The position numbers were made by a program, and so were the translations under genes. Below the pieces are notes generated by a model. The model was not told the origin of the DNA and made no database searches. It saw only the letters and a list, made by a program, of their open reading frames with translations. From assembly GCA_963575745.1 (NCBI GenBank), contig CAUYUJ010017837.1, positions 1,314,690 through 1,378,689 of the forward strand: a DNA stretch of 64,000 nt, in the 5' to 3' direction. This stretch comes from Prorocentrum cordatum (lineage: Eukaryota > Sar > Dinophyceae > Prorocentrales > Prorocentraceae). Numbering within the stretch: position 1 is the first letter of the stretch; each line of letters opens with the position of its first letter. Shown here piece by piece: positions 31,101 through 38,633 of the stretch.

Positions 31101-32324
31101 CTGTCGTGAATCGCTTGCGTAGCGAAACCCCCCGCGTTGTGAAGACCGTTGGCTTCCTGATCCGCGGGATGGTGATCGGCCACGGCTGTCCTGGCTGGAA
31201 GTCCGTGGTCGACTCGGGCTTCGTTCAGGAGTCTTTGCACCAGGTGCGAGATGAGCGTATTTGCATTTGTCGCCTTTTGTGCACTTGTTCTGTGCGAAAT
31301 CCTTGCACTGTGCGACGTGCGGGTAGTTACACTTATCACCTCTGGTACATGTGTTGCGCTTGGCAAAATCGAAGCAGAATGGCCTTGATGCTGGCTTCTT
31401 GTGATTCGCAAGAGTGGACATACTACGGCGGGGGTTGCCACCAGCCGTTGATGTTCTGGAAGATTTGTTGTTCTTCAAATCCCTGGAATATGTATGTAAA
31501 GCCTTGCACCGTTCACCATTGCGACAATTGCCTTTCTTCCATGCAGCGCGCACGTTGACCTGAGATCGTGTCTCGTGTTCGTACCGTAGCTTGTTTTGAT
31601 TCTTCTCCAATTGTTTAATCTCCAGCATGTCCAGAACACGCTGTCGAAGCCAACCGTAGGTACGATTCGGGCCGCTCATCTTCATGCGCTGGTACTCGTA
31701 CATGTCTTGTTTCATCAATGCATGTCTACGAATATGTGTGCGAAATAGCGATTCTAATATCTTTGGATCGGGTACTTCTCGGCATTCCAAGAGTAAGGCG
31801 TCCCAATCGGTAATGAATCGTTGCAAATCTTCGTCTCTCATCCTCAGTTCTTTAAGGCGCTCGAAATCGTGCAGATCGTCGTCCACGTCTGTCACTTTGT
31901 AGGACTGTAGGATATGCCAGTATATCTGGCGTCCTTTGAGCATGCGTCCTGCTTTGTGCTCTCTGGTCTCGATGAGCCTGATTTGGTAGCGTAAGTCTGA
32001 GGATAAGATGTCGCTCAGAGCGGTTGCGAGTTTGCAATCGATGCTCTCAAAGTCTCCACTGTCTTGTAAATCCTCGAATGTACATTCGGGCTGTTCTGCC
32101 ACGCATAGGAAGGCGTATGCTTTGGATGGTCGCCCTGAGGCGGCCCCGAAGTTGATTCGCACTCTTTGCTGCCACTCCAGCAGCTGCGTGATCTTAGGCA
32201 AGACAGGTACTCGGACGGTGTCTGACTCCTTGATAGGCGTCGTTGTATGTACCGACACCGCAGACACTGGTTGTGAGGGTATCGGTGCACCGTCGATGGT
32301 TGGTTCTGTGCGCACAGGAGACAC
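21948..32324 (-). CDS. Copia-type main polyprotein: gag zinc fingers, protease, integrase, reverse transcriptase, RNase H and long extension
   Basis: 3,458 residues from a GTG; the frame is open to about 32543 and the true start is probably in the preceding frame. Residues 40-250 are a gag-like helical region. Three CCCH-type fingers lie at 267-277, 317-336 and 340-358, followed by an Arg/Ser-rich segment (370-520). The protease has VLDSGSAHHI (D649). The integrase has a zinc region (H905, H909, C912, C915) and a core with LTADHIVLA (D959) and NGSIE (E1042). The expected second Asp (DNxxE) is missing because KHIYT runs straight into LKACRH. The GRWSGDYLVLD segment follows. RT spans about 1570-1830 (SDAPGAYTQA, YVDD 1777-1780). 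RNase H spans about 2035-2265 (TDASFAD, TESEIVALD, LEDNQAVI, ADMMTKHF). Between RT and RNase H and inside RNase H are Arg/Ser-rich and Cys-rich insertions. Residues 2290 onward are unrecognised. Confidence 0.9.
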   Translation of the reverse strand: MSPVRTEPTIDGAPIPSQPVSAVSVHTTTPIKESDTVRVPVLPKITQLLEWQQRVRINFGAASGRPSKAYAFLCVAEQPECTFEDLQDSGDFESIDCKLATALSDILSSDLRYQIRLIETREHKAGRMLKGRQIYWHILQSYKVTDVDDDLHDFERLKELRMRDEDLQRFITDWDALLLECREVPDPKILESLFRTHIRRHALMKQDMYEYQRMKMSGPNRTYGWLRQRVLDMLEIKQLEKNQNKLRYEHETRSQVNVRAAWKKGNCRNGERCKALHTYSRDLKNNKSSRTSTAGGNPRRSMSTLANHKKPASRPFCFDFAKRNTCTRGDKCNYPHVAQCKDFAQNKCTKGDKCKYAHLAPGAKTPERSPSRPRTSSQDSRGRSPSRGSGSQRSSQRGGFRYASDSRQGRDNRRQYDRSRSTSRRSHDSRSQSRSRYDRSSRSTSRGRDNRGGGRGNPRGRDRSYGSGKGRGRRYPSRGSSRGSPNTRARSPANFRRSRRSDRSSVIRDKTLMANTKATATPTKIRRRIRFDVRNVEYYFHTISGRARLDRWKELPNEGGIVKVPDPLPQKWWDDSAEALRECQKEAQLWYDELYDYRHNKESVATPTAIRKHDDTVKQSSKTAQTTTTTKQVDTPRSTAALTRSWVLDSGSAHHIQGKHELTQTESDRISIREEHILETANGDRAVNEHYDIRLPEVGLHSSALALPDCPSLLSVGKLIEVDGFRQLWDPELGCMLQDPGGQWYNIPVNNRAPELRLDDLTRIPPPRLCTSSAPRRRQRKRSSARCNDTCWCCKTTEQPTTADELRPHIGTCPKRPHVGEGGGARTITVEEPPDTRTDEPNVDTTTDSPTSQTQCSSPQCGGLDIAQADNDIPTETPTRTHPDNDRVLPNRQKKPIDPMHYMTHSPKHPDCEICSRTMAQNAPCRRQHKPHPPADPTEEDNAYEAFVPKKFGEALTADHIVLAKDDAADKHGDKYALVVLDRYTGIFTAYPALHKDAATTKASFQQFIAANDEVKHIYTLKACRHRDGDTTRASFTNGSIEMLSSIILGGAELTYVLSLGYRADMGLGHEWWKEAMQAFCCGHNFVHTSTGVAALNEEHAEKTAHEIRFGESFPGHCMPFGARIFWKCLNPEINNETAKFKENTREGLFMGCHLHSGGRWSGDYLVLDTATYAKNPDGELCHVHRVKDIIIPDGKFTYPVKDGTLRHHNPEAHDALKASTSRPLGDKPMPDPPLSYPKEWDDPSMMTTEDNAVDIQTSASEVAAPAPEPDCWEQRGYCIIRHIRTPRKKLFIPTDDVLNIPVPVDQLDVTRDFKTTSTFEGESNFRDVWDGVSANDHRELSEPWTGTIQFYELPKMTPDGKIVVRGRETRVQITTRPDHVLPEHWKTFSRGQQKKEIDYANDVKRAREIRDRAALRVWTRQDKQVNNFRTTTSDGPTWNTVERRITYYTDNGDVIRDENLKGVTNKEILYAKLPGGPRDITTVLYYRQLPQQHDGEERALVFVDSEGTDFGTLNPLIRKFTQSVVIPTMPRETTYTPAHRDKIPDSSWSRPALVIRNLSKKEVAAEPRAQEALRKEYERLEKKQTWMLETVAEKADTESQVIRNGTKVHVFIILELSSVKHEELPPDLRKFKGRVVVQGNTGKDETGLAAIFADAASSASHIEASKLCDATALLPQHAGEQSDAPGAYTQALLYGDGRIDPVDTWITIPKWRQPTSWSKYSNPVCRLRLALYGHPLAGVFWERKCRTCLESVGFEPISGWECVWRHNKLGLILSVYVDDFKLAGPAHNLQTGWDYIRKSGIDLDPPTPYSQYLGCGQQAYDVPQSIFDKRMSTIRPMLPAHNEKDYNTAKHVRGIRHDMLGFTDQCIERYLECASKRAQGTGSRRKRSDSPRASRSKSPSSSGSVARPTSVLNARPRSSSPAKSVDTTSTNTIPATYHDLPDAETPGIEDTSFTESDYSDEGVLGQDAASVLMKILYLARCCRFDLLHPVWMLAREITKWNTTCDKRLHRLICYIKTTRTHCLHGWIGDSSDKLSIMLFTDASFADCITSSKSTTGVFAALVGPNTFFPVNAVCKKQTVVSHSPTESEIVALDSALRLEGLPLLSFWEAVVGVAKTCKEKNTCLSCHRHVDTAMCPILTAKKKRKPSPRKAPPTRGSSPSRRKLPLNADLPTTPKRRTLSHEGTVLHVDPEPAPEISAPKVRLIVLEDNQAVIKIVQKGRTPALRHLHRTHRINLDWICETCQIEHIELKYVGTKEQIADMMTKHFETKKADLWKDLLEHSLIFPVTPIQCPPIRGPRWPDGLPHEAEPPKLNGCPEICKILLTEKERWGDVGSECGFQCVGQASHEGLCACMYHIGVPAADIASRTPRSRARSPHGRHPRHPPSPQRDAERVRTLIIRSHRSNFTTRAAKLTSILFAACEAKISEIGSNPDPSIHEMDQAQPLNLVGWPIGYDKEYDPNARDDDRVGFAYHAQTGRPRDPEDGYIYIHQRRADRSGEFDLRVPDESSIRELARFASVEAKKWANTESGSVGGNANYGYNTFTATPWLSFMRAMCMISSVFNRNPSVQDSVRGLHDHLNATIPGSDRKCPPSNFTTMILKTEWMMIHNDWSKIGSAVLGQYTEDSVTDTQRYYNNGLSAPSDVYQNGLVTPCYAPKIDRAMAKLPTRPPGIARTSDTSGHVGHIVEDNLVTNTRAFSDLTQTTKFRRKLTTWLTARGGFVSIGSNSKTVVTRSDHPNGWVAILDDPQDADRTYRWTPCNEGNDFFGEAADQMGSNDPGLTPGNDVDPFELDHAKYSAFCGGRLVSTLLSDNGWHSLIQEDSGLLLHHAFGPSGLAYKWTNSYTDSTWIMHPKKGAKGAKHKKYPTFGIDELNAAQKRIDLAKASNTALVPLFMPCLNRAEYMGGATLEHLSTMIRDDIMMWAFSFGNFREWFRQNDTPIGQDCVLLPEAGYEGVRYGMEELRKQRFEKEESRINALLNNQFENTPEQRNMIRKIREARGLMFQSDSASIKKWRELNETIWEYWANDFPSSIKQRRYHRGLNAMVVWSANDIACANPGQNTIDMRRHHSRAPTNVHELQKMECEGGVPTLMPVHVLVDVSRFVDVMQYFRCPTVMGPGKAAQWGVHPNFDHHTSDLITIMQNRGITVLPSDHWVDTYDRVTPQARHAKQNNHNMAMFTTQFCDAVCYRNFCALIQSLPSQPYPFGPPLLTAVTDNQAYTQAKEIMAALDFREKLTNEWKRDFSLTTLMTQTANEMAHCAWMASCAEGTLPASLPAETGDTTEPTPGRSTRTPAPDPGDPDQTLPDNDPWVIAYNDLFQYLMLLIKEYPGAWASWHSLEKDEFLEPKIVKTVEDAHAVTWVVFEQFLHQIKDLDGDDNATKSRIIAEETACLLTASAQLPRTRRTSRHAKHSSSTMHWIELLWVMTLMFLHPYGRQLMTQHSQPHQAHCLIHCNLDRNR

Positions 32325-32482
32325 ATGACGTGTCTGTGCAGAAGCTGCCGCGGAGGCTGCTCCTGGAGATGTACGTCGTTGTTGTCCTGCTGAAGCTTGT
32401 GGTGCTTCGGCGGACGCTGCCGTCGGCCTGTGCAGGTCGGCTGCAGGTCGAAGGTGAATGTTGGTGTCGTTAGTGTGGTCGA

Positions 32483-33238
32483 TCAGCTGATTGTCCAGCT
32501 CGTCATGTCTTCTTGTATTTGACCCACCTTTTGGCGTGTATACTCATCAGTATCCCGAGACCGTTGTGAATACCGATCAAGTCGATGCTCGCATGCTCGG
32601 AGACGGGCGCTTTGTGCCTCCACCTCGCTTTCCAGACGTGCGAGGTAACTCTCTACACGTACCTTCTCAGTATCTCTTGCATGAATAACCTGGGAGAGCT
32701 CTAACTGCGTGTGGTCCGCCGCCTGCTCAACCTCCTGCAACCTGTCAGTGAGGCGGGCGAAATCGTAAACCGTGGGAGGAGAATCCAGCTGGCCAGTCTG
32801 GGCTCGTCCGACACGCAACTCTGCCAGGGCGTCCTGTACACCAGGAAAACGCTGCTCTATGTCAGAGATCCGGTTAGCGAGTGGCTGCACGACAGCGTTG
32901 GTCGCATCAAGCCTTTGAGTGATGACTCTCTCAGTACGTTGCAACATGTCGATCAGGTTCGACGAGTTTGTGTGTGCTTCGGTACGAAGCGTCGCCGTAG
33001 TGTGGTCTAGGTAAGATCGAAGATCATTGATCTGAGACTGAACGTCGCCGAGGTCTGTGGCCTCGGTTGGAGTTGGTCGGTTACGGAGCTGGTCGTGGAT
33101 CTCATCATGTAAAATCCTGACCGCAGAAATGCCTGTGTCGCGTACGATCACAAGTTGTTGCTCCATCTGCGCGAGGTAGTTTGCGCAGGTTCTCGACCAT
33201 CGCCGTTCGTTCACCTGAGTGTGACACCTCACGATCAA
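32483..33238 (-). CDS. Copia-type gag segment, coiled-coil
   Basis: 251 residues; about the first 20 overlap the previous frame and may not be used. Long heptad-like stretches (LTDRLQEVEQAADHTQLELS, then VESYLARLESEVEAQSARL) predict coiled coil, fitting a structural gag role. The frame ends 60 bp after the main polyprotein frame opens. The coding sense appears to pass to that frame near ATACAAGAAGACATGACG. Confidence 0.65.
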   Translation of the reverse strand: MIVRCHTQVNERRWSRTCANYLAQMEQQLVIVRDTGISAVRILHDEIHDQLRNRPTPTEATDLGDVQSQINDLRSYLDHTTATLRTEAHTNSSNLIDMLQRTERVITQRLDATNAVVQPLANRISDIEQRFPGVQDALAELRVGRAQTGQLDSPPTVYDFARLTDRLQEVEQAADHTQLELSQVIHARDTEKVRVESYLARLESEVEAQSARLRACEHRLDRYSQRSRDTDEYTRQKVGQIQEDMTSWTIS

Positions 33239-34106
33239 CCTGGTACTGCAGTTCTCCTATGATGCGTCGATCTTCGGCGATCCTGGAATCGATGATCCCT
33301 AAGGCGCCGTCAAGATCGCGGCGTATGGCTGCAGTATCGGTGGCGTTCGTCTGAACGCTCTGTAGTAGTCCAGAGTATTGGCTGGACACGAAGGTTTCAA
33401 CCTGGTCTCTGAGCTCAGCTATGTCACCTGCGGCGGACGTCTCCGCCAGCTGGTCGTCTGAGATGGAGAGGTGGGGAGCGTCAGCTTCCCTGTGTCCCCT
33501 GTCGCGGGGAGTGCATGGCCTCTGAGAGGCAGTGCGCGGGCTCGACCTGCTTTCGCCGTATGGGCCTGGGGCTCCACGGCGGTTGCGCGCGGACGAGCTG
33601 CGACTCGGACCATGTGTGTGTGGTGTCTCATCCGATGATACCTTGGGGTACCGCGTCTGTGGCTGTGCCGACACTGGTCTACTGAGTTCCTCGAAGGTAG
33701 CTACGTGCTCCGCCACAGGGACGGTCGCAGGGCTGGGGGTCCCAGCACCTGAGGTCCATCGGCGGTTAGCGCGAAAGCGCCCTGGAGTATCGAGACCGGT
33801 AAGGCTTTCGCCTGACGCGGTTGGGATTGCTCCCGACGGGGAAGGGGAGGGAGGATCGAAGGTCGGCGTGTGAAACTCCTTCCTTCCTGTTCCTACTCCT
33901 TCTCCTGTCCCCCCGCGGGCGGCGCTGCGGCGAAGTTCAGCAGCTAGTCGCGCCTCGGGTCCTTGGGAGCTGGGGGGGGTATCGGGAACACCAACACAGT
34001 CCGCACTAATGCTCTCCAACTCGTCACCGAGCCGTCGCGCCGTGGGAGAGCTTGGACGCGAAGCCCCAATGGAACCCTTACGGCGCATGCGCCGAAGTGG
34101 CTCCAT
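33105..34106 (-). CDS. Copia-type gag, N-terminal segment
   Basis: About 333 residues from the first ATG after the LTR (MEPLRRMRRKGSIGASRPSS). The frame is open back into the 5' LTR to 34265, but that part is LTR and leader. The first 220 residues are Ser/Pro/Arg-rich and probably disordered. From there to the end is a helical region (DIAELRDQVETFVSSQYSGL) continuing into the coiled coil of the next frame, which it overlaps by 134 bp. The start was chosen because it lies about 60 bp inside the LTR boundary and gives a Met at the first plausible leader position. Confidence 0.6.
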   Translation of the reverse strand: MEPLRRMRRKGSIGASRPSSPTARRLGDELESISADCVGVPDTPPSSQGPEARLAAELRRSAARGGTGEGVGTGRKEFHTPTFDPPSPSPSGAIPTASGESLTGLDTPGRFRANRRWTSGAGTPSPATVPVAEHVATFEELSRPVSAQPQTRYPKVSSDETPHTHGPSRSSSARNRRGAPGPYGESRSSPRTASQRPCTPRDRGHREADAPHLSISDDQLAETSAAGDIAELRDQVETFVSSQYSGLLQSVQTNATDTAAIRRDLDGALGIIDSRIAEDRRIIGELQYQVDREVSHSGERTAMVENLRKLPRADGATTCDRTRHRHFCGQDFT

Positions 34107-34144
34107 CAGGCTCGCATGCAAGGTCACCGCGGTCGAGTCGGTGA

Positions 34145-34170
34145 AGGTGAGCGTTAAAAAGCTGATAACC
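34145..34170 (-). promoter_or_regulatory. Candidate primer-binding site region
   Basis: Immediately after the 5' LTR the minus strand reads GGTTATCAGCTTTTTAACG. It resembles the initiator-methionine primer site common in copia elements (TGGTATCAGAGC) only with an extra T, so the priming tRNA is uncertain. Confidence 0.35.
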
Positions 34171-34366
34171 TGTGTATGGGGTTGAAGTACAAGGGTACAG
34201 AACCCCTGGTCCGTTGGTAGAGAGATGGAGGGATAGATGGATATCTTTCCCTCCCACGCGATCAAGGTACGATCGCTCCAACTCAGTACCTGAGCCCAAA
34301 CGGCCAGGTGCGGGAGAGGTAAGGATAAGGAGTATAAGTGAGGGTATTACACGGGTTCCTTCCACA
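34171..34366 (-). repeat. 5' LTR of the copia-type element
   Basis: 196 bp, one base different from the 3' LTR. It should carry the promoter and RNA processing signals; I see no recognisable TATA box, which is not expected in dinoflagellates. Confidence 0.95.
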
Positions 34367-34371
34367 GGATC
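34367..34371. repeat. Target site duplication of the copia-type element (right copy, GGATC)
   Basis: Exact repeat of the 5 bp at 16384-16388, directly outside the 5' LTR. Confidence 0.9.
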
Positions 34372-35440
34372 ACCCGGGGCGAAACGCGGTAGCCTGGTCG
34401 AGCAACCCCACGGGGAATTTGGCGACCTCCCAGCGCACCCCAAACTCCAGCTCGACTGGCATCGGCAACTGATTCCGCCGCGCCCCGACGCCTACCTGGA
34501 GAACCTGGCTGAAATTCTGGGCCGCATCGCTTCCGAAGTTGAAGGCGAATGGAAAAATATGGCTGATCACTCGCAGCAGTTTGGTCTCCTTCCCGTACTT
34601 ATTGCGCGAGATGGCGGTGGTTCACCGCCCGCGCCGCACGACTCAGTCGGGAGCTCGTCGCTGCGAGGCCAGATCCTCCGAGGCGCCTCCGCGTCGGAGC
34701 TGGCGCGGGCGAGGGCCGGCGGGGCCCGGGGCCGCGGCCGCGGCTGCAAACGCCTCGCGGCGCAGCTCGCCGTCGAAGTTCCGCGGCGCGCCGCTCGGGC
34801 GGTCGGCGGCCTTCAAGCCCGGGAGGGGCCCCCGCAACCAGCGGTCGTCGATGGAGACGGCGTCGTCGAAGGCGCCCGCCCCCCCCGGCGCGCCGCGGGG
34901 CGTCTCGCGCAACGCCGGGCTCATCGTGGCGCACCCAGCGCCAGCCACAGGCACCGCTGCCACGATGCTTCTGCCGATCGCGGCCACTGCCTGGACGGGC
35001 GACGGCAGCGCGCGCGCGAGACCGCCACTGCGATCGCCATCCTGGGGGGCCCGAGCATGATCACCCCGCCCACGATCGCCGGCGCCGCCAAAAGGGGCAG
35101 CGGCACTGGGCCGGCGTCCGTCGCGCCCAGCTGACCGCGCATCTCGTGGCTCCTGGGGGCGCCGATCGAATCTTCTTGCAAAGCTCTGGGAACACGCAAC
35201 CTAGAGCGGCGATCAGGCGGCTGGCGTCGTCGGCCCCGTGCCCCTCCACGTACATGGAGTCGAAGTAATCCACTACTATGGTGCCCAACTCTGCCACGCT
35301 GCTCCAGCTGAGCTGCAGCGTCTGACAGTGGACCAAGAATAGGCAGGGGGTCCTCTGGCACAGCGACACCGCCCCTGGCTTCACCGCGATCTTCTCCAGC
35401 GCACTCATCCACGGGAAGGTCGCCGCCTCGGCCGCCCTGG
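34372..35440 (-). pseudogene. YR2 tyrosine recombinase, broken
   Basis: Pieces in several frames follow the order of the YR1 recombinase. An N-terminal segment (SALEKIAVKP.., DYFDSMYVEGHGADDASRLI) is the SAM-like DNA-binding part. GPPRMAIAVAV lies near 35050. WLRGPLPGLKAADRPSG is near 34850. QLRRGGASEDLASQRRAPD is the HxxR box near 34690. VVRRGR is followed by TGA (34622-34624) where Trp is expected, and nine codons later KYGKETKLLR keeps the nucleophilic Tyr (34595-34597). The final helix region (NFGSDAAQNFSQVL) runs up to the copia insertion point. Frameshifts and the nonsense codon make it inactive. Confidence 0.6.
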
Positions 35441-36088
35441 CGCGGCGTCTCGGGCTCGGGTGGATCGCCCCTTCTTCGGCTCGATGGCTCGGGCAGAGGC
35501 TCGCGGCTGACGAGATGTCGTCGCGCTGGCCCTGGCCCTCAGCATGCGCTGCTGGAGCGCGCGGTGACTGACGTCGAATGTCGCCTGAATCCTGGTTGTG
35601 GACCTCGAGCCAGGATAGCATTGTGGAAAGCAAGTGGCCTCGTGACCCCCTGTCGGCGGGATTCCGTTCTGAAGGGGCCTATCTCACATACAAGCGGGGC
35701 CCCGCGGCCAATGATGGGGCCGCGATGCGTCTCGGAGGGCGCAGGGGGAGAGAGCGAGCGCGGCCTTTGGCCGCCCCGAGACGTAGGGGTAGGTTATCGG
35801 CGATAGCCAGTACCTCGCCCCTAGGGTATTTCCAGCCCTTCGCCCTCGAGTTCCAGGATGTTCGAGCGGTGTCTCACACGGGTGGCAACGACTGTTTTCT
35901 AACGTTGTTTGCGCACAAACTCGTTGGCGATTTCGTCATTGGTAGAAACGACATCCTCTGCAATAGTTTGAGAAGCTCTAGAGCCACGTGCACATATCCC
36001 CCAGGACCTCCAAGCCCCGTTGCAAACGCCGAGATCCCCCCCTCGCCGGCGTCGGTAAAGCCGCCGTCGCTGTGAGCACTGCCGTCGG
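35441..36088 (-). pseudogene. YR2 linker between RNase H and recombinase; no intact frame
   Basis: By position it should hold the end of RNase H and the basic linker seen in YR1. I see only short Arg/Ala-rich frames and cannot align them with confidence. Confidence 0.3.
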
Positions 36089-36975
36089 TTATGCCGTCGT
36101 CGCCGCGAGGGTTGCCGTCGCCGTCGTTCGGGAGGAGTCGAACAGCGCGTGGTTCTGCGCGTCGATGCACTGTTCGACCTTGAATCGTCCTTTTTCGGAG
36201 ACCTTGCCAATTGCGCCAACAACAGACGGGTCTGCTTGCCGAGCGCACGCGCCCAGGCCGAAGGTAAAGGCATCGGTCGCCAGCGCGGTCGGGTGCCAGC
36301 CTGCGGACCAGCGAACGCTCAGCAACGGCGGTAGACACCTGATGCGCCGCAGTTCACGTCGCGCGGCGGGCAAGAGCTCCACGACCCTGGGAACGTTTTT
36401 CGCGACGAACGCGCAACGCACCTGCAAAATGCTGTAAATTTCCCGTCGGATCAGCCCGGCCCAAATAATGCGCCCGAGAAGAGCCCGAAGGAGGTGCCCA
36501 CTACAGCGGCGCCGTCGCAACGGCGCCTCGATAGCAAACAGAAGTCGCTACAGATCGCGGTGCTTAGAGGAGAGCATGTCGCATCCTGAAAGCTGCAGGC
36601 CGAGCAGACTTACATCCTGGGCGCCCTCCTCCACCTCGTGTAGCATCGCACCATTCTGCTCCAGAGCCTCACGAATGTCCCCCAGACGCTGGTCGGTCTT
36701 GCTTTATCGACCCCGATCGTCAAAACGTTGTCAACGCAACCCGCCAAGCCCACATCCTTGCCCCTGATCACCGCCACCGGTAGACCATCCAAGATAGCGA
36801 GAGATGCGGGGGCGTCCGCAGACGTGAAAGCATGCCGAACATCGCTCTGGCATAGCAATAATAATGACCAAGACCACCCCATAGGACAAACGCAGATCTG
36901 TGGAGCGATGAGTGCATTAGGGTGGAGGCGCTGACCGTTCAGTTCTGCGAGCCCCAGACGTCGGGCGGCCAAATG
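36089..36975 (-). pseudogene. YR2 reverse transcriptase C-half and RNase H start
   Basis: The frame at 36972-36610 reads LGLAELNGQRLHPNALIAPQ and CVCPMGWSWSLLLLCQ, the PMGWSWAL box of this RT family, then AGCVDNVLTIGVD, the motif C box with VDN in place of VDD as in YR1 (HVDN). The next frame (36520-36089) reads LLGRIIWAGLIRREIYSILQ and WHPTALATDAFTFGLGAC. This matches the thumb and first RNase H strand of YR1 (GHITFRVLLRRPILSVLH; VAVFDASEWGYGV). A frameshift separates the two. The RT N-half lies at 45700-46516, beyond the nested insertion. Confidence 0.65.
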
Positions 36976-37039
36976 CGGAAATCGAAAATCCGCCGATCCG
37001 GCGCGTGAGTTTGAGAGAGCCCCAGCTACAGCCCACAGC

Positions 37040-38280
37040 CTACAGCATGAATTTCAGCTCTGCTGGGGGGGGGCCGGGGCGGCTCTGCCGGGGAAGGGGG
37101 GCGGGGGCGGGGGGGGCGAGCTGCGCTGTGCTTTCCGGGGGGTCTCCTAGGACTCGTCGGGGGCGCCCGCGCGTCTCTGGGGAGGGCAGTTTTGACGCCC
37201 CATCACGGGGGTCGCGGCCGCCGAGGGGGCCCCGGACTCGAGCGCCCCCCCCCAACCGCTCCAAGAAGCTCCCAACAGGCCCCCAAAGCCCCAATAAGCT
37301 CCCAAGAGGCCCCCAAAAAGCTCCAAGGGGCCCCAACGAGGCCCCACGGTGGCCCCAAGAAGCCCCGCAACTGCCAAAGAGGCCCGGGGGGGGGCTCAAA
37401 ACTGCCCCCCAGAGGCCCCGAAGAGGCCAGCCGCGAGACCCCAACAATCAGCCATGAGGCCTCTGGCCCACCGCCCAGGCGCGGTGGCGGGATTGGCCGA
37501 AGGCCCCCTGTCGATGCATCGCAGGGGTGCCTGGCGCGCTGGATCCTCTCGGTTTCGGTTTTGGTTCATCTTCCAAAAGACCCCCCCCCTGGAGCTTCGG
37601 CGCGCCCCGCCGGCCACCCGGATGGGGGGTGCCGAAAATTTGCCCGGGCACGGCTCCACAGGTTTTTCCTGGTCCAAGACGGATCAAGATGGCGCCAAGA
37701 TGGCTACGTGTTCCCAAGATGGCCTCCCAGATGGCCTCTAAAGTCGCCCATGATGGTCCAAGACGGCCTCCGAGACGGCCCGAGAGAATTCAAGACGGCC
37801 CCCGACGGCCCCAGAGGCCCCCCAGAGGCCTCCAAGACAGCCCAAGAGGCCCCCGCGAGGTCCTCCAGGAGGGCCCGAAGAGGCCAAACTCATGGATTGT
37901 CCTTCGGTTTGGAAAGATTTTGGCGCCTGCTTATCATCGGCTTCCCGACAACCCAAGACGGCCCAAGAGGCCCCCAAGATTGCCCCCACAGCGCCTAAGT
38001 GGCCTCCAAGATGGCCCCAGGACTGCCCATGAGGCCCCCAAGACGGCACCATGAGGGCACAAAGACGACCCAAGAGGCCTCCAAGACGCCCCAGATGGCC
38101 TTCAAGACAGCCCTGGAGCACCCCAAAGGGGGCCTCGAGTCGGCCCAGAAAGGCCCCCCAATGGGCTTCCGACGGCGCCAGAAGGGACAGGTGCCCACCG
38201 AGATGGCCGAAGTCGACTCGAAGCCGGCCCAAGACGGCCCAAGAGGCCTCCAAGAGGGCCTCCATGAAAGCCACCAGAAT

Positions 38281-38316
<36 letters not shown>

Positions 38317-38334
38317 TACAGATGTGTGTATATA
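37040..38334 (+). repeat. AAGAGGCCCC-type block, left part (interrupts YR2; interrupted by YR1)
   Basis: GC-rich units (CCCAAGAGGCC, CCAAGATGGCC, CCAAGACGGCCC) recur every 10-13 bp. The AT-rich core at about 37890-37960 (GGATTGTCCTTCGGTTTGGA..GATTTTGG) ends in TTCCCGACAACCC. 38100-38230 aligns at length with 45090-45240. It ends in a TA dinucleotide run (38282-38316) next to the YR1 B2 repeat. Confidence 0.75.
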
Positions 38335-38469
38335 TAGCTCTCTTTCCTCGCGCCATGGCCACCCCTCTGAGAAGGCAATCTCTGTGCGAGTGGGAGGGCT
38401 ACCCACAGCTGGAGCTGAGCAACGAGCGCACACAGACAAGGAAATGCATTCGAACACTCCGTCAACTCC
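38335..38469 (-). repeat. YR1 B2 split direct repeat (outer 3' end)
   Basis: 135 bp starting TAGCTCTCTTTCCTCG and ending GTCAACTCC, matching 38634-38768 with about ten differences. Preceded by a TA run outside the element. Confidence 0.85.
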
Positions 38470-38541
38470 CACTGTCGAGTCGAAGCAAGGGGCGGGTGAA
38501 CAAGAGCAGCGGGAAGCGTTAGCTTATAATAGATGGGGGGG

Positions 38542-38633
38542 AACTTGAGCGAAGACAGCTGCGGAACAACAAGATGCGGCCACTTCTGCGAGGCTGAGGC
38601 TCCAAGATCAATGTGCAAGTCCGGCCAGATCTC
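38542..38633 (-). repeat. YR1 A2 split direct repeat
   Basis: 92 bp matching A1 at 44833-44924 with seven mismatches (shared GCGGAACAACAAGATGCGG). It abuts B1 directly; 72 bp of unique sequence separate it from B2. Confidence 0.85.

Larger units (their letters stand above)
16389..34366 (-). mobile_element. Giant Ty1/copia-type LTR retrotransposon, 17,978 bp, structurally complete
   Basis: Bounded by 196-bp LTRs (TG...CA) differing at one base, with a 5-bp duplication outside and a polypurine tract inside the 3' LTR. Domain order is coiled-coil and CCCH-finger gag, DSG protease, integrase, RT (YVDD) and RNase H, the Ty1/copia order. A long unconventional extension with a Tpt1/KptA-like domain follows. 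The coding region is divided into six overlapping frames that read as successive parts of one polyprotein of about 5,500 residues. With LTRs this similar, five shifts from decay are unexpected. Programmed shifting, reinitiation or assembly indels are alternatives. Ordinary copia elements are 5-9 kb, so this one is two to three times longer. It disrupts YR2. Confidence 0.93.

Noticed and set aside
34107-34366. Upstream extension of the copia gag frame into the 5' LTR
   Set aside because: The open frame is LTR and leader sequence; the first Met after the LTR gives a more plausible start.
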